Program-made: the position numbers and the translations under genes
Notes under the pieces: generated by a model
What the model saw: the letters and a program-made list of their open reading frames with translations, nothing else
The model's database searches: none
Told to the model about the DNA's origin: nothing
Part shown: positions 34,120-42,334 of the stretch, in pieces
Layout: each line of letters begins with the position of its first letter
Numbering within the stretch: position 1 is the stretch's first letter
Origin: Desulfobulbaceae bacterium
Lineage (GTDB): Bacteria; Desulfobacterota; Desulfobulbia; Desulfobulbales; Desulfobulbaceae
Direction of reading: 5' to 3'
Assembly (NCBI GenBank): GCA_024763055.1
Contig: JANTGH010000004.1
Location: 1-55,927 of the forward strand
Length of the DNA stretch: 55,927 nucleotides

Positions 34120-34458
34120 ATGGAACTTCCACAGGAAGGCAGTTTGTTGCGTATTATCATTGGTGAGAGCAGTCGCCATGAGGGGAAACATCTTTACGAA
34201 TGGATTGTTATCAAGGCCAGGGAATGTGGTATTGCAGGGGCAACGGTCACCCGTGGAATGATGGGCTATGGGGCGAATTCAAGGATAAAAACCGCTTCGA
34301 TTTTATGTCTGTCCGAGGATTTGCCCGTCATCATAGAACTGATTGATGAGCAGGAGTTGCTTGAGGATTTTCTTGAGATTATTGATCCGGTTATCGGCGA
34401 GGGCCTTGTGACCATGGAGAAGATGCATATCCGGCTGTATCGGCATACAAAAAAATAG
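34120..34458 (+). CDS. DUF190 family protein
   Basis: A 112-aa soluble protein of the DUF190 family: LLRIIIGESSRHEGKHLYEWIVIKARE, the hallmark GIAGATVTRGMMGYGANSRI, LSEDLPVIIELIDE and GEGLVTMEKMHI. Its fold is PII/GlnB-like. It is nearly always linked to crcB and is presumed to act in fluoride resistance or its regulation. Start 2 bp after crcB. Confidence 0.93.
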   Translation: MELPQEGSLLRIIIGESSRHEGKHLYEWIVIKARECGIAGATVTRGMMGYGANSRIKTASILCLSEDLPVIIELIDEQELLEDFLEIIDPVIGEGLVTMEKMHIRLYRHTKK

Positions 34459-34640
34459 GTAGAGGAGATTGGCGGATTTTGTAGGGTCTGTGGCGAAAAG
34501 TTCACTGATCTTATCTGAACGTGGTCTTTAAGGCGCAGGCAGTTCGCTGCTTTCAGTGTTAGTTGCGGCTGTATCCCGATAATTTGATTCAGTTATGCTG
34601 GTTACATGGAATAGGAATGATTTTTTTACGGGGGAGAGCA

Positions 34641-36368
34641 ATGCATAAAAAAATTGTTGTCATCGGAGCGGTCGCAGCCGGGCCCAAGGCAGCCTGCCAT
34701 CTTAAAAGGTTGCAGCCGGAATGGGACATTACAGTGGTCGACCAGGATAATCTGATTTCTTACGGCGGCTGCGGGATTCCCTATTATGTCTGTGGTGATG
34801 TCTCCGACGAGGCTGAATTACGTTCAACCAGTTTTCATATGGTCCGCGATGTTCCATTTTTTGAAAAGGCCAAGGGGTTGGAGGTGTTGATTCGGACCAA
34901 GGCCCTGTCGATTGATCGGAAAAACAAGGTTATCCAGGCTGAAAATCTGGATACCGGGAAACAATTGGAGCTGCCCTATGATAAGTTAATGCTGGCCACC
35001 GGGGCCAGACCCTTTGTCCTGCCCATTGACGGCGCCGGCCTGGACGGGGTATTTACCATCGCTAATTTGCATAAGGCTATTGAGATTAAACAGCGTATCT
35101 CCAAGGGACTGGTTTCCAGGGCTGTTGTCATAGGCGGAGGTGCGATAGGGGTGGAGATGGCTGAGGCCTTGACCGATCTCTGGGGAGTTGAAACCGCTTT
35201 GATTGAGTTTATGCCGCAACTTTTACCGCGTATTGTCGATTGGCAGTTTGCCGCCATGCTGAAAACTCATTTGCAGGAAAAAAATGTTGCGGTCTATATC
35301 AATGAGGGGGCTTCCGCCATTTTAGGGGATGGAAACGGTAAAGTCACCGGCGTGCAGACACCGGAGAGGATACTTGAGGCGGATCTCGTGATTATGGCCG
35401 CTGGAGTTCGTCCTCGCAGTGAACTGGCCCAGAAAGCCGGGCTGAGTGTGGCTTCCTGGGGAGGGATTGTGGTTAATCAGCGCTTGCAGACAAGTGATCC
35501 GGATATATACGCGGCCGGCGATTGTATTGCCGTTACTAATCTAATCACAGGTAAGGAGACCTACGCTCCTCTCGGTTCACTTGCCAATCGTGAAGGGCGT
35601 ATTGTCGGCGATAACATGGCAGGTCTTGCCAGTCGGTTTAAGGGGGTTGTCGGGTCTTTTATCATGAAGGCTTTTGATCGTTGTATTGGTGCTACCGGCA
35701 TTTCCTATGAGGTGGCGCTCAGTGAGGGCTTTGATGCAGATTATGCCCTGATCGCCCCCTCGGACCGCGCCCATTTCTTTCCGGGAGAGGCCATTGCGGT
35801 TTATCAGCTGGTTTTTGATCGCAGTAGTCGCAGGGTACTTGGCATGCAGGGATTTGGCGTCATGAACGATTCCGTTTCCGCCCGCATTGATGCGGCTGCG
35901 GTCATGATCACAAACAATGCCGTCATAGAGGATTTCAGAGATGCTGAAATGGCCTATGCTCCTCCTTTTTCTGCGGCTATTGACTCCATCAATGCAGCGG
36001 CCTTTGTTGCCGATAATCTCTGCGCCAATCGCTTACGTAAAGTTGATATGGACCGTTTCCTGGCCTGGATGAAAGATTTCTCTCTTGAGCCGGACTGGGT
36101 TGCTCTGGATATACGGCACCCGCTTGAATCAGGTCCCTTTGTCGAAAAGTTTGGTCCGAAAAGGTGGGTGGCCGTACCCTATGCTGAAATACGCGGCCGG
36201 CAGGCCGAGGTTCCCGAAGATAAAACCATAATCATCATCTGTGATGCCGGGACTCGTTCTTATGAGGTACAAATATTTCTTGACCATATTGGTCAAAAGA
36301 ATACCATGGTATTAAGTGGTGGATTTAATGTGGTCCGCCGTATCGGAGTAGACTGGTACCCCAAATAA
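34641..36368 (+). CDS. CoA-disulfide-reductase-like FAD/NAD(P) oxidoreductase with rhodanese domain
   Basis: A 575-aa flavoprotein. FAD site VVIGAVAAGPKAACHLKRL; single active-site Cys44 in SYGGCGIPYYV; NAD(P) site VVIGGGAIGVEMAEAL; second FAD motif DIYAAGDCIAV; a dimerisation domain; and a C-terminal rhodanese domain (about 475-575) with loop CDAGTRSYE carrying a likely active Cys near 534. This matches the CoADR-rhodanese fusions that reduce CoA persulfides or polysulfide, apt for a sulfur-metabolising organism. The ATG at 34641 follows GGGGGAGAG; the frame is open to 34563 but without a good start. It stands alone, with no partner gene in the same run. Confidence 0.9.
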   Translation: MHKKIVVIGAVAAGPKAACHLKRLQPEWDITVVDQDNLISYGGCGIPYYVCGDVSDEAELRSTSFHMVRDVPFFEKAKGLEVLIRTKALSIDRKNKVIQAENLDTGKQLELPYDKLMLATGARPFVLPIDGAGLDGVFTIANLHKAIEIKQRISKGLVSRAVVIGGGAIGVEMAEALTDLWGVETALIEFMPQLLPRIVDWQFAAMLKTHLQEKNVAVYINEGASAILGDGNGKVTGVQTPERILEADLVIMAAGVRPRSELAQKAGLSVASWGGIVVNQRLQTSDPDIYAAGDCIAVTNLITGKETYAPLGSLANREGRIVGDNMAGLASRFKGVVGSFIMKAFDRCIGATGISYEVALSEGFDADYALIAPSDRAHFFPGEAIAVYQLVFDRSSRRVLGMQGFGVMNDSVSARIDAAAVMITNNAVIEDFRDAEMAYAPPFSAAIDSINAAAFVADNLCANRLRKVDMDRFLAWMKDFSLEPDWVALDIRHPLESGPFVEKFGPKRWVAVPYAEIRGRQAEVPEDKTIIIICDAGTRSYEVQIFLDHIGQKNTMVLSGGFNVVRRIGVDWYPK

Positions 36369-36438
36369 AAAACACCAATTAGCTGCTTTTTAGGAAGTGA
36401 GAACCAACCGGCAGCAGGTATCGATCCGAGGAGATTTT

Positions 36439-38070
36439 ATGGCGGAACTGAATGAAGAGCATATGATTGAGGAAATCCAGGCGAACATCAAGACCGGTGA
36501 TTCACTGAAAGCCCGCCTGGTCCTTGATCATCTTAGCAGTGTGGATAAGACGACGCAGAACCGGCTGTTGTATGAGCTTGCCAGGGCGGATGCCGAATTT
36601 ACCATTCCATTGCTCAACCATGTCCTGACTACTTTTCCCGATCTGGCAATGGAACTGCCGGTGATACGCGAGACCCTTATTTCCCACCTGATCGCCTATC
36701 CTGAGCTGCTTATCGATGGGCTGCGTAACCCTGTGATTCTGGATAAAACCGTTATGATTGAGACGGCAGGTGAATTGAAGCTTGATGAGGCAACTCCAGC
36801 ACTCATCGAGCTTCTTGGTGAGACCGATGATAATGACATTTTAAAATTGATTATTGAAACACTGGGCTTGATTGGAGATCCACAAAGTGTCAATACCCTG
36901 ACTGATTACCTGTATGCTGCTGACCGGGAGTTGATAATCACTTCCATCCATGCCTTAGGTCAGGTGGGAACCCCGACCGCCATGCATCGCCTCGCTGAAC
37001 GGATGGGCACGGATAACGAGCTTGACCTGCTTATTTTAGGTATCTTTGCCGATGTGCAAGACCAGGTTTCTCTGGAAAAACTAAATGATACGTTGCGCTC
37101 TCATCATGCGCATATGCGTATTTATGCCAAGGATGAACTGATCCGGATCGGAGTGAAGTCCGTGCCGGTCCTCATTGAAAATCTCAAGGAAACGGATGAC
37201 GATTTTCTTGTTCATACCTTAAATGTACTGGGTGATATCGGTGATGAGAGCGCGATCATGCCTATACGTAACCTGCTTGATTCGGTGCCTAAAAATGCTA
37301 ATGTCAGGTTTGCGGCGTATGAGGCGCTGGCCTTGCTTCCGCTGCGTAAGGGCGCTTATACTCTGGCGGCAGGATTGACGGATAAGGAGGACCATGTCTG
37401 TGTTGCCGCGGCCCGGGCCATTGACCGGAATTTTAACGAGATTCTTGCCGCGGGAATCAAAAATATGATCCGGAACAAGGATGAAGAAGCCCGGCATATT
37501 GTCAAGATTATTACCAATGCCCAGGTCGATAATATTTTTCTAAACCTTGCCGGCGAGGATTATTTCCAGGAAATGGCCCTGATCTATCTGCCGCACAGCC
37601 ACCAGGACACCAGAAACCATTACATTGCCTTGCTGAAGAAAAACAGGCATGATGAGTTTGCCGCCAGAGTAGCCGGTGGCGAAGTAGAGAGTGGCGCCGC
37701 AAAGGTTAAAATCTGTGCTGTTGATGATTCAAGAATGATTCTAAATATTTACAAGGCAACTTTGCATGAACTCGGTTTTGAACCGGTGTTGTTTGAATTT
37801 CCGGCCGGTGCTTTGGAGTGGCTAAAAAATGAAAAACCAGCGCTGCTGCTGACGGATTTAAATATGCCGGAAATCTCGGGCATTCAGTTGACTGAGGGAA
37901 TTCGAAAAAAATACAATGCGGAAGAACTCCCTGTTGTTATGGTGACGACCCAGAGCGACACTCAGGACCATGAGGCGGCCGAACGAGCCGGTGTAAATGA
38001 TATTTTGATCAAGCCGTTTAACGCAGATACGCTTAAGGCGGCCATGGGTAAGTTTATCTCGGTTACTTGA
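36439..38070 (+). CDS. HEAT-repeat protein with C-terminal receiver domain
   Basis: A 543-aa protein. Residues about 90-400 form HEAT-like repeats (ATPALIELLGETDDNDILKL, LIITSIHALGQVGTPTAMHRL, LVHTLNVLGDIGDESAIMPI). Residues about 421-540 are a complete receiver domain (AVDDSRMILNIYKATL, phosphoacceptor Asp in LLLTDLNMPEISG, Thr in VMVTTQS, Lys in LIKPFN). The receiver is C-terminal, the reverse of most regulators, so phosphorylation may change the HEAT scaffold's binding surface. The ATG at 36439 follows CGAGGAGA. No kinase is adjacent. The binding partner is unknown. Confidence 0.85.
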   Translation: MAELNEEHMIEEIQANIKTGDSLKARLVLDHLSSVDKTTQNRLLYELARADAEFTIPLLNHVLTTFPDLAMELPVIRETLISHLIAYPELLIDGLRNPVILDKTVMIETAGELKLDEATPALIELLGETDDNDILKLIIETLGLIGDPQSVNTLTDYLYAADRELIITSIHALGQVGTPTAMHRLAERMGTDNELDLLILGIFADVQDQVSLEKLNDTLRSHHAHMRIYAKDELIRIGVKSVPVLIENLKETDDDFLVHTLNVLGDIGDESAIMPIRNLLDSVPKNANVRFAAYEALALLPLRKGAYTLAAGLTDKEDHVCVAAARAIDRNFNEILAAGIKNMIRNKDEEARHIVKIITNAQVDNIFLNLAGEDYFQEMALIYLPHSHQDTRNHYIALLKKNRHDEFAARVAGGEVESGAAKVKICAVDDSRMILNIYKATLHELGFEPVLFEFPAGALEWLKNEKPALLLTDLNMPEISGIQLTEGIRKKYNAEELPVVMVTTQSDTQDHEAAERAGVNDILIKPFNADTLKAAMGKFISVT

Positions 38071-38257
38071 TTATATTGATTAATACGCACCTGTTCCTTG
38101 GTAAACTGAGGCAGGAGAGAAGAGACGTTTTTTCATGGCCGGCAAAATGACTTGAAGAGGTCTGCTTCTTTTGTCCTTACCACGCAATCAGGCCCCATCA
38201 TTTACAATACTGATTGCTCGAGAGATACAGTGATCCCTTGATTCATTTACTGATGAC

Positions 38258-38587
38258 TTAGTGAGTGGTTTGCATCGGTTCAATCTTCCATTTTACCAGC
38301 TTGGCAAGAAAAAGAAGAGCCCTGTCAGCTGGTTGATCATGGCAGTTTTGTCGGATGATCCGGTCGATACTGTCGACTGTTTTTGCGTTCCAGATTTGTA
38401 AAAGATTGTTTTCCATGAGCGGTCCGATCATTCGCAGTTGTGCCAGTTCTGTGGCGTAACAGCCTAATTCCGGTTTGTTTTTGTAGATTTCAAGGATACA
38501 ATGCTGTAATCGGTCGGGTTTTTCCGTCAGGATATGGGCGGAAACGTTCAGCCATTGTTCAGTCCGTCCTTCAATATTTTTATTCAT
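38258..38587 (-). CDS. hypothetical protein, 109 aa
   Basis: A helical soluble protein starting at ATG 38587 with GGAGGGG well placed upstream. Sequence includes WLNVSAHILTEKPDRLQHCILEIYKNKP and DRIIRQNCHDQPADRALLFLAKLVKWKIEP. No signal peptide or membrane segment. I do not recognise the family. It is downstream of the PHP gene on the same strand with a 110-bp gap. The 187 bp separating it from the convergent HEAT-receiver gene show no clear terminator. Confidence 0.6.
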   Translation of the reverse strand: MNKNIEGRTEQWLNVSAHILTEKPDRLQHCILEIYKNKPELGCYATELAQLRMIGPLMENNLLQIWNAKTVDSIDRIIRQNCHDQPADRALLFLAKLVKWKIEPMQTTH

Positions 38588-38684
38588 GATTCCCCTCCAT
38601 CGTTCGCGGTCAAAAATGCTGCATAATTCCTTTTTTTACTTGGCTTGCAATGACTATAGCACAGAGGGTCTCACATTTTTCTGA

Positions 38685-38696
38685 CATTGGCCAATG
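38685..38696. repeat. 12-bp palindrome after PHP gene
   Basis: CATTGGCCAATG is a perfect palindrome one base after the PHP stop codon. No T-run follows on either strand, so a termination role is doubtful. Confidence 0.35.
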
Positions 38697-38697
38697 G

Positions 38698-39462
38698 TTA
38701 CGTGTGTTCTTCAAACCAATCATCTAATCGGTCAAAGAAGCGTCCTACCTGGTCGGGATGATGTGCGTCTGAGCCGACAACAAGTGGAATGCCCAATGTA
38801 ATTGCCCGATCAATGATTCGTTTGCAGGGGTACGGTTCGTTGCGGATGACGAAACCTGAGGTATTAATTTCAAGCATTGTTCCTTTCTTTCGCATGAGGA
38901 GAAGGAGTTCATCAATCAGTTGCCAGTGTTTTGTGCTGAAATGAAGATCAGGGGAGTGACGGAGAACTGCGTCAAGGTGACAGATTTTATCGCAGTCCAG
39001 AGAGTGCAGGGCATGGAGTAATCCATTGAAATAGTCTTCCATGACCTGATGTGTTCCGATTTTTGTCAGGGTGGACAGGTCCGACCTCTTTCGGCTGACC
39101 ATGTTGTAGTGGTGGGAGTTATGAGCATAAAAATGATAGGATAAGCCAATGGTGTCCCAAGGGTAGGCCGTTAATTGTTGTTTAAGCTCCTCGATGGCCT
39201 CAGGGTTGAAACCAGCTTCCACTCCAAGCTCAATGTCAATCCGATCCCCGTATTTTTTCTTCAGTATTCTTCCCTGCCGAAAATATTCTCCAAAATCTTC
39301 GGGCCTGAGCCATGTTCGGCGATTGGAGAGGATTGCAACCTCAAGATGCTCAAGGAAGGTGATTCGGTGTAACCCGCGAGTAAGAGCAGAGATGATATAT
39401 TCTTCCATTTCCCCGCTGGCATGATTGCACAGGGAGGTATGGATATGCCCATCAGTCGTGAT
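38698..39462 (-). CDS. PHP-domain phosphoesterase (histidinol-phosphatase-like), start unresolved
   Basis: A PHP metal-dependent phosphoesterase. From about 39462 the frame reads ITTDGHIHTSLCNHASG, giving the first HxH metal motif. It continues EHLEVAI, IELGVEAGFNP, IGLSYHFYAHNSHHY, HLDAVLRHSP, EINTSG and LVVGSDAHHPDQVG, a full set of PHP ligands. The first ATG in frame (39408) would delete the HxH motif, yet no ATG, GTG or TTG exists between it and the upstream gene. The frame stays open into that gene, where CCCAAAA (39522-39516) sits in the right phase for a -1 ribosomal shift that would fuse both. A non-canonical start (ATC 39462 or similar) or a sequence error are alternatives. Confidence 0.75.
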   Translation of the reverse strand: MTTDGHIHTSLCNHASGEMEEYIISALTRGLHRITFLEHLEVAILSNRRTWLRPEDFGEYFRQGRILKKKYGDRIDIELGVEAGFNPEAIEELKQQLTAYPWDTIGLSYHFYAHNSHHYNMVSRKRSDLSTLTKIGTHQVMEDYFNGLLHALHSLDCDKICHLDAVLRHSPDLHFSTKHWQLIDELLLLMRKKGTMLEINTSGFVIRNEPYPCKRIIDRAITLGIPLVVGSDAHHPDQVGRFFDRLDDWFEEHT

Positions 39463-39503
39463 ATCGACAGGAAGAGGTCCAGATATATATTGAGAACTAT
39501 GGA

Positions 39504-39701
39504 TTATGCGTTGCCTTTTGGGAAAAAATGCACCACGCCGTCTATATCGGAAGTGTCGCAGATCTCCCCGATTTCCATTTCCAGATCGAACAGCTCTTCA
39601 AAGTTGTTCATGTTGACGGATAAGGCCGGGCCATCGGGCAGGTGGTAAATTAAGGTGTCAACGTTTTTGAAATCTATGGAGGGAGAAAATATTTTTTTCA
39701 T
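39504..39701 (-). CDS. small acidic hypothetical protein upstream of PHP gene
   Basis: A 65-aa protein from ATG 39701 (MKKIFSPSIDFKNVDTLIYH...DTSDIDGVVHFFPKGNA); TTG 39728 in frame would add nine residues. It is acidic, with a probable mixed alpha/beta fold, and I do not recognise the family. It ends TAA at 39504. Nine bases before the stop it contains C CCA AAA in the phase of a -1 slippery site, and the -1 frame is the PHP frame. Either it is a separate product with a PHP-fused minor form, or both belong to one broken gene. Confidence 0.55.
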   Translation of the reverse strand: MKKIFSPSIDFKNVDTLIYHLPDGPALSVNMNNFEELFDLEMEIGEICDTSDIDGVVHFFPKGNA

Positions 39702-39953
39702 TGGATATGTCTTTAAATGAGCATGCAATTCGTTATGCTGCTTTCTATTGCCGCCATTCTTATTCTTTGTTTTCTGTAAAGAGAGTATTCCTTTTCCTTT
39801 TTATACGCATTATTCATTGAAATAGCAAGCCGGCATTGTTTGTAGAAAAAATTATATAAAAAGGATCGTTTTTAGTCAGGGCTTTTGAACAATTTTCATT
39901 GTTTCGTTATGGTTGTAGCCCAAAGTTTGATCCGGCCATACTGATGAGGTGAC

Positions 39954-40082
39954 ATGAATAAATTCTTTAAAAAGCATTGTCCCCTCGCTTTGGGTTTGAC
40001 AGGTGGACTTGTGATGGTAATATATACAGCTTGTGCATTAATGAACCTGTTATTGAGATCCACCGCAAAACAGACGAAATAA
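39954..40082 (+). CDS. 42-aa single-pass membrane protein
   Basis: A short frame starting at ATG 39954 behind GAGGTGA at good spacing. It encodes MNKFFKKHCPLALGL, a hydrophobic helix (LTGGLVMVIYTACALMNLLL, about 15-34) and a basic tail RSTAKQTK. The positive ends around one helix and the ribosome site make it a credible small protein. It lies 50 bp before the YkgJ-type gene on the same strand and may share its transcript. Function unknown. The rest of 39702-40132 shows no other gene. Confidence 0.6.
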   Translation: MNKFFKKHCPLALGLTGGLVMVIYTACALMNLLLRSTAKQTK

Positions 40083-40132
40083 ATACATTACTTCAGTAAT
40101 ATATAACCCACATAGAGGAGAGGTGCATCACC

Positions 40133-41086
40133 ATGAGTGAGGAACAAGTTCAAGATCAAAAAAATGATTTTTTTAAAAGCACGGATAAGAATCCATCACA
40201 CATTCAGCCGGAAAAGCTTACCCTTGATTCATCGCTCAAGTTTGAATGTCATCCCGGGGTGCCTTGTTTTACTGCATGTTGCCATAATATTAAAATTATT
40301 CTTACTCCTTACGACATTCTTATTCTTCGTGAACGCCTCGGTATCCCTGCGCATGAATTTATTACCAGGTATACGGAACCAACTTTTCTGGAGAAAACCG
40401 ATATGCCCGGAGTGCGGATCAAGTTGACCGAAGATAAAAAAGCCTGCCCTTTTGTTACTCCTGAAGGATGCACCGTGTATAATGACAGGCCAACAGCCTG
40501 CCGTTATTACCCTGTGGGAATGGCTGATTTTCATGAGGGGGGGACTGATGACGCCAAGGAGGATAAATTTTTCTTTCTTGTCAAGGAGCCGCATTGCAAG
40601 GGATTTGAGGAGCCGAAGCAGTGGACTATCCGTGAATGGCGTAAGGATCAGGGCGTTGATAAACGCGATGAATTGAACAAAGAATGGCTACGGCTTGTGA
40701 TGCGACGGAAATCTTTTGGTTATCAGGCGACTCTGTCAGAGGCGGCAAAACGCATGTTTTTTATGGCCTCAACGGATTTGGATAGTTTTCGACGGTTTAT
40801 TTTTGAGAGTTCGTTCCTTGATACCTACGAGCTTGATGACGAGACTGTTGCAAAGATTAAAGAAGATGATGTCGAACTCATGTTGTTTTCCTTCTCTTAC
40901 CTGGCCAATACGTTGTTTGGCGCCCAGGGAATGACGATCAAGAAAGAAAAAATCGACGCAAAGGTTAAAGAGATCAAGGCCCGGCAGGATGAATCATTGA
41001 AGGACGCGGAAAGGGAGTATCTTGCACTTAAAGCGGAACGTGACCGTTTGCGTAACGAGGAGGAAAAAAAAAGTACAGGGGAGTAG
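40133..41086 (+). CDS. YkgJ-type (UPF0153) Cys-cluster protein
   Basis: A 317-aa protein with a Cys cluster of the YkgJ family: CHPGVPCFTACCHN near residues 39-51, then ACPFVTPEGCTVYNDRPTACRYYPVG, a set able to hold a zinc or Fe-S centre. The C-terminal third is helical and charged (KVKEIKARQDESLKDAEREY), probably a coiled coil. The ATG at 40133 follows GAGGAGAGG. A perfect terminator ends the unit at 41151. The precise role of this family is unknown. Confidence 0.85.
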   Translation: MSEEQVQDQKNDFFKSTDKNPSHIQPEKLTLDSSLKFECHPGVPCFTACCHNIKIILTPYDILILRERLGIPAHEFITRYTEPTFLEKTDMPGVRIKLTEDKKACPFVTPEGCTVYNDRPTACRYYPVGMADFHEGGTDDAKEDKFFFLVKEPHCKGFEEPKQWTIREWRKDQGVDKRDELNKEWLRLVMRRKSFGYQATLSEAAKRMFFMASTDLDSFRRFIFESSFLDTYELDDETVAKIKEDDVELMLFSFSYLANTLFGAQGMTIKKEKIDAKVKEIKARQDESLKDAEREYLALKAERDRLRNEEEKKSTGE

Positions 41087-41110
41087 TGTGTACCTGAATC
41101 GGATACACGG

Positions 41111-41151
41111 CAAAGGGATGATTTTTGGACAAAATCATCCCTTTGTTTTTT
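41111..41151 (+). terminator. strong intrinsic terminator
   Basis: Perfect 15-bp stem, 41111-41125 with 41131-41145, loop TGGAC, then TTTTTT. It ends the YkgJ-type transcript on the plus strand. Confidence 0.93.
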
Positions 41152-41180
41152 CAATCCGGGGCAGCGCTGGGAAATGGATG

Positions 41181-41669
41181 TCAGGCTTTTATGGCAAAGA
41201 CGTCGGCAACTTCCTGTAAGGCTACTTTTTCCTTGTCGCTGACTTTGGTCCCGCCAAAACCGAGAAATCCCCCTTCTCTTGCGGCATTAGCAGCCTTGAC
41301 GCTCACATCATAAAGCCAGTCCTTGATTTCGGCAGCTTCTTCAGGGGTGGCTTTTTGGTCAAGAATCTGCGCGGCCTGAGACAAGGCATCAAGGGATGTC
41401 TGTCGAATAGTCTCAAGATCTTTTTTCTCAAATTTCAGTTGCGCCTGTTTTAACATTTCCTTTTCTTTGAATTCGGCAAGCAAAGCAGACAGGAGTTCGC
41501 AGTTGCTTTCCTTTTCTTTTGCCAGAATTCCAGAGGAAACGGCAAGGGCCTCTTTCATGCTGCCAAGAACAAAACTTGGGTCAGCCATCATGATGTAAAT
41601 ACCGGCAGCGCCCGGTGCCTGCAGCAATTTCTTCCACTCCTGCCCGGTAAATGATGATTTTATGGTCAT
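41181..41669 (-). CDS. hypothetical soluble protein, 162 aa
   Basis: Starts at ATG 41669 with GGAGG upstream. Largely helical: EWKKLLQAPGAAGIYIMMADPSFVLGSMKEALAV, then a Lys/Glu-rich helical stretch, and a Gly-containing end NAAREGGFLGFGGTKVSDKEKVALQEVADVF. No signal peptide. It resembles conserved uncharacterised cytoplasmic proteins but I cannot name the family. The terminator at 41764-41793 isolates it from the Kbp-like gene upstream. Confidence 0.65.
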   Translation of the reverse strand: MTIKSSFTGQEWKKLLQAPGAAGIYIMMADPSFVLGSMKEALAVSSGILAKEKESNCELLSALLAEFKEKEMLKQAQLKFEKKDLETIRQTSLDALSQAAQILDQKATPEEAAEIKDWLYDVSVKAANAAREGGFLGFGGTKVSDKEKVALQEVADVFAIKA

Positions 41670-41763
41670 TGCCTGATCCCTCCGATTACTTTTGTTTTTC
41701 GCGGATAAAAAAACACCTAAATGGAGTGGTTTTTATTTTTATCCTGATCCCGGCGTGCGGTCG

Positions 41764-41793
41764 GCTTAAAGAAAACCCTTATTCTTTAAGGGT
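41764..41793 (-). terminator. intrinsic terminator of Kbp-like gene
   Basis: On the minus strand ACCCTTA and TAAGGGT (41793-41787 and 41781-41775) pair around a 5-nt loop and are followed by TTTTCTTTAAG. It lies 35 bp after the Kbp-like stop codon. Confidence 0.75.
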
Positions 41794-41827
41794 ACGTTGC
41801 GATTGAATATCTTAATACAATCACGGA

Positions 41828-42259
41828 TCAATCAATTGGAATACGAATTTTCTGGCCGACGTATATTTTATCCGGATCCTTGATGACCTCTCGATTTGCC
41901 TCAAAAATACGCATGTACGCCGAACCTTTGCCGTAATATTTTTTTGCAACTGCGGAAAGAGTGTCTCCGGAAACAATTTCATAATATTCAACCTTTTCAA
42001 CGGCAACAGGTGCAACAACTCCATCAAATTTCACTTCACTGACACCGTGGACGTTTCCGGCCATCAGCACTGCTTTTTCCAGTGCCTCGGAACTCACGGC
42101 TTCACCGCTGAGCGATGCTACACCATTTGCAACAGTTACCTGCAGGTTACTTACACCGGGATTATCTTCTTCGATATAGGCGGCAATCTTCTCCGATGCT
42201 TCCTCTTCCCTGTGAAAGAGTTTTTTTCCGATATTTTTTGCAAAACTCAGTAGACCCAT
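41828..42259 (-). CDS. kbp: BON-LysM protein, Kbp (YgaU)-like
   Basis: A 143-aa protein with a BON domain (about 18-82, EKIAAYIEEDNPGVSNLQVTVANGVASLSGEAVS) and a LysM domain (about 92-142, YYEIVSGDTLSAVAKKYYGKGSAYMRIFEANREVI...VGQKIRIP). Length and order match Escherichia coli Kbp, a cytoplasmic potassium sensor. No signal peptide is present, agreeing with that location. GGAGAATATT precedes ATG 42259. It is one of a run of minus-strand stress and envelope genes. Confidence 0.88.
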   Translation of the reverse strand: MGLLSFAKNIGKKLFHREEEASEKIAAYIEEDNPGVSNLQVTVANGVASLSGEAVSSEALEKAVLMAGNVHGVSEVKFDGVVAPVAVEKVEYYEIVSGDTLSAVAKKYYGKGSAYMRIFEANREVIKDPDKIYVGQKIRIPID

Positions 42260-42334
42260 AATATTCTCCTGTTTGATGCGTTACTTTTATCATGGTGATA
42301 AATATATATAGTCGATCATGCGGCTCAACACGGA

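Noticed and set aside
39996-40023. TTGACA-N16-TAATAT as promoter for the YkgJ-type gene
   Set aside because: It lies inside the well-supported 42-codon frame at 39954-40082; a promoter there is possible but the hexamers may simply be coding sequence.
42286-42302. TTTATCA/TGATAAA hairpin between the Kbp-like and DUF533 genes
   Set aside because: Weak AT stem with a 3-nt loop and no T-run on the minus strand, so neither terminator nor operator is supported.
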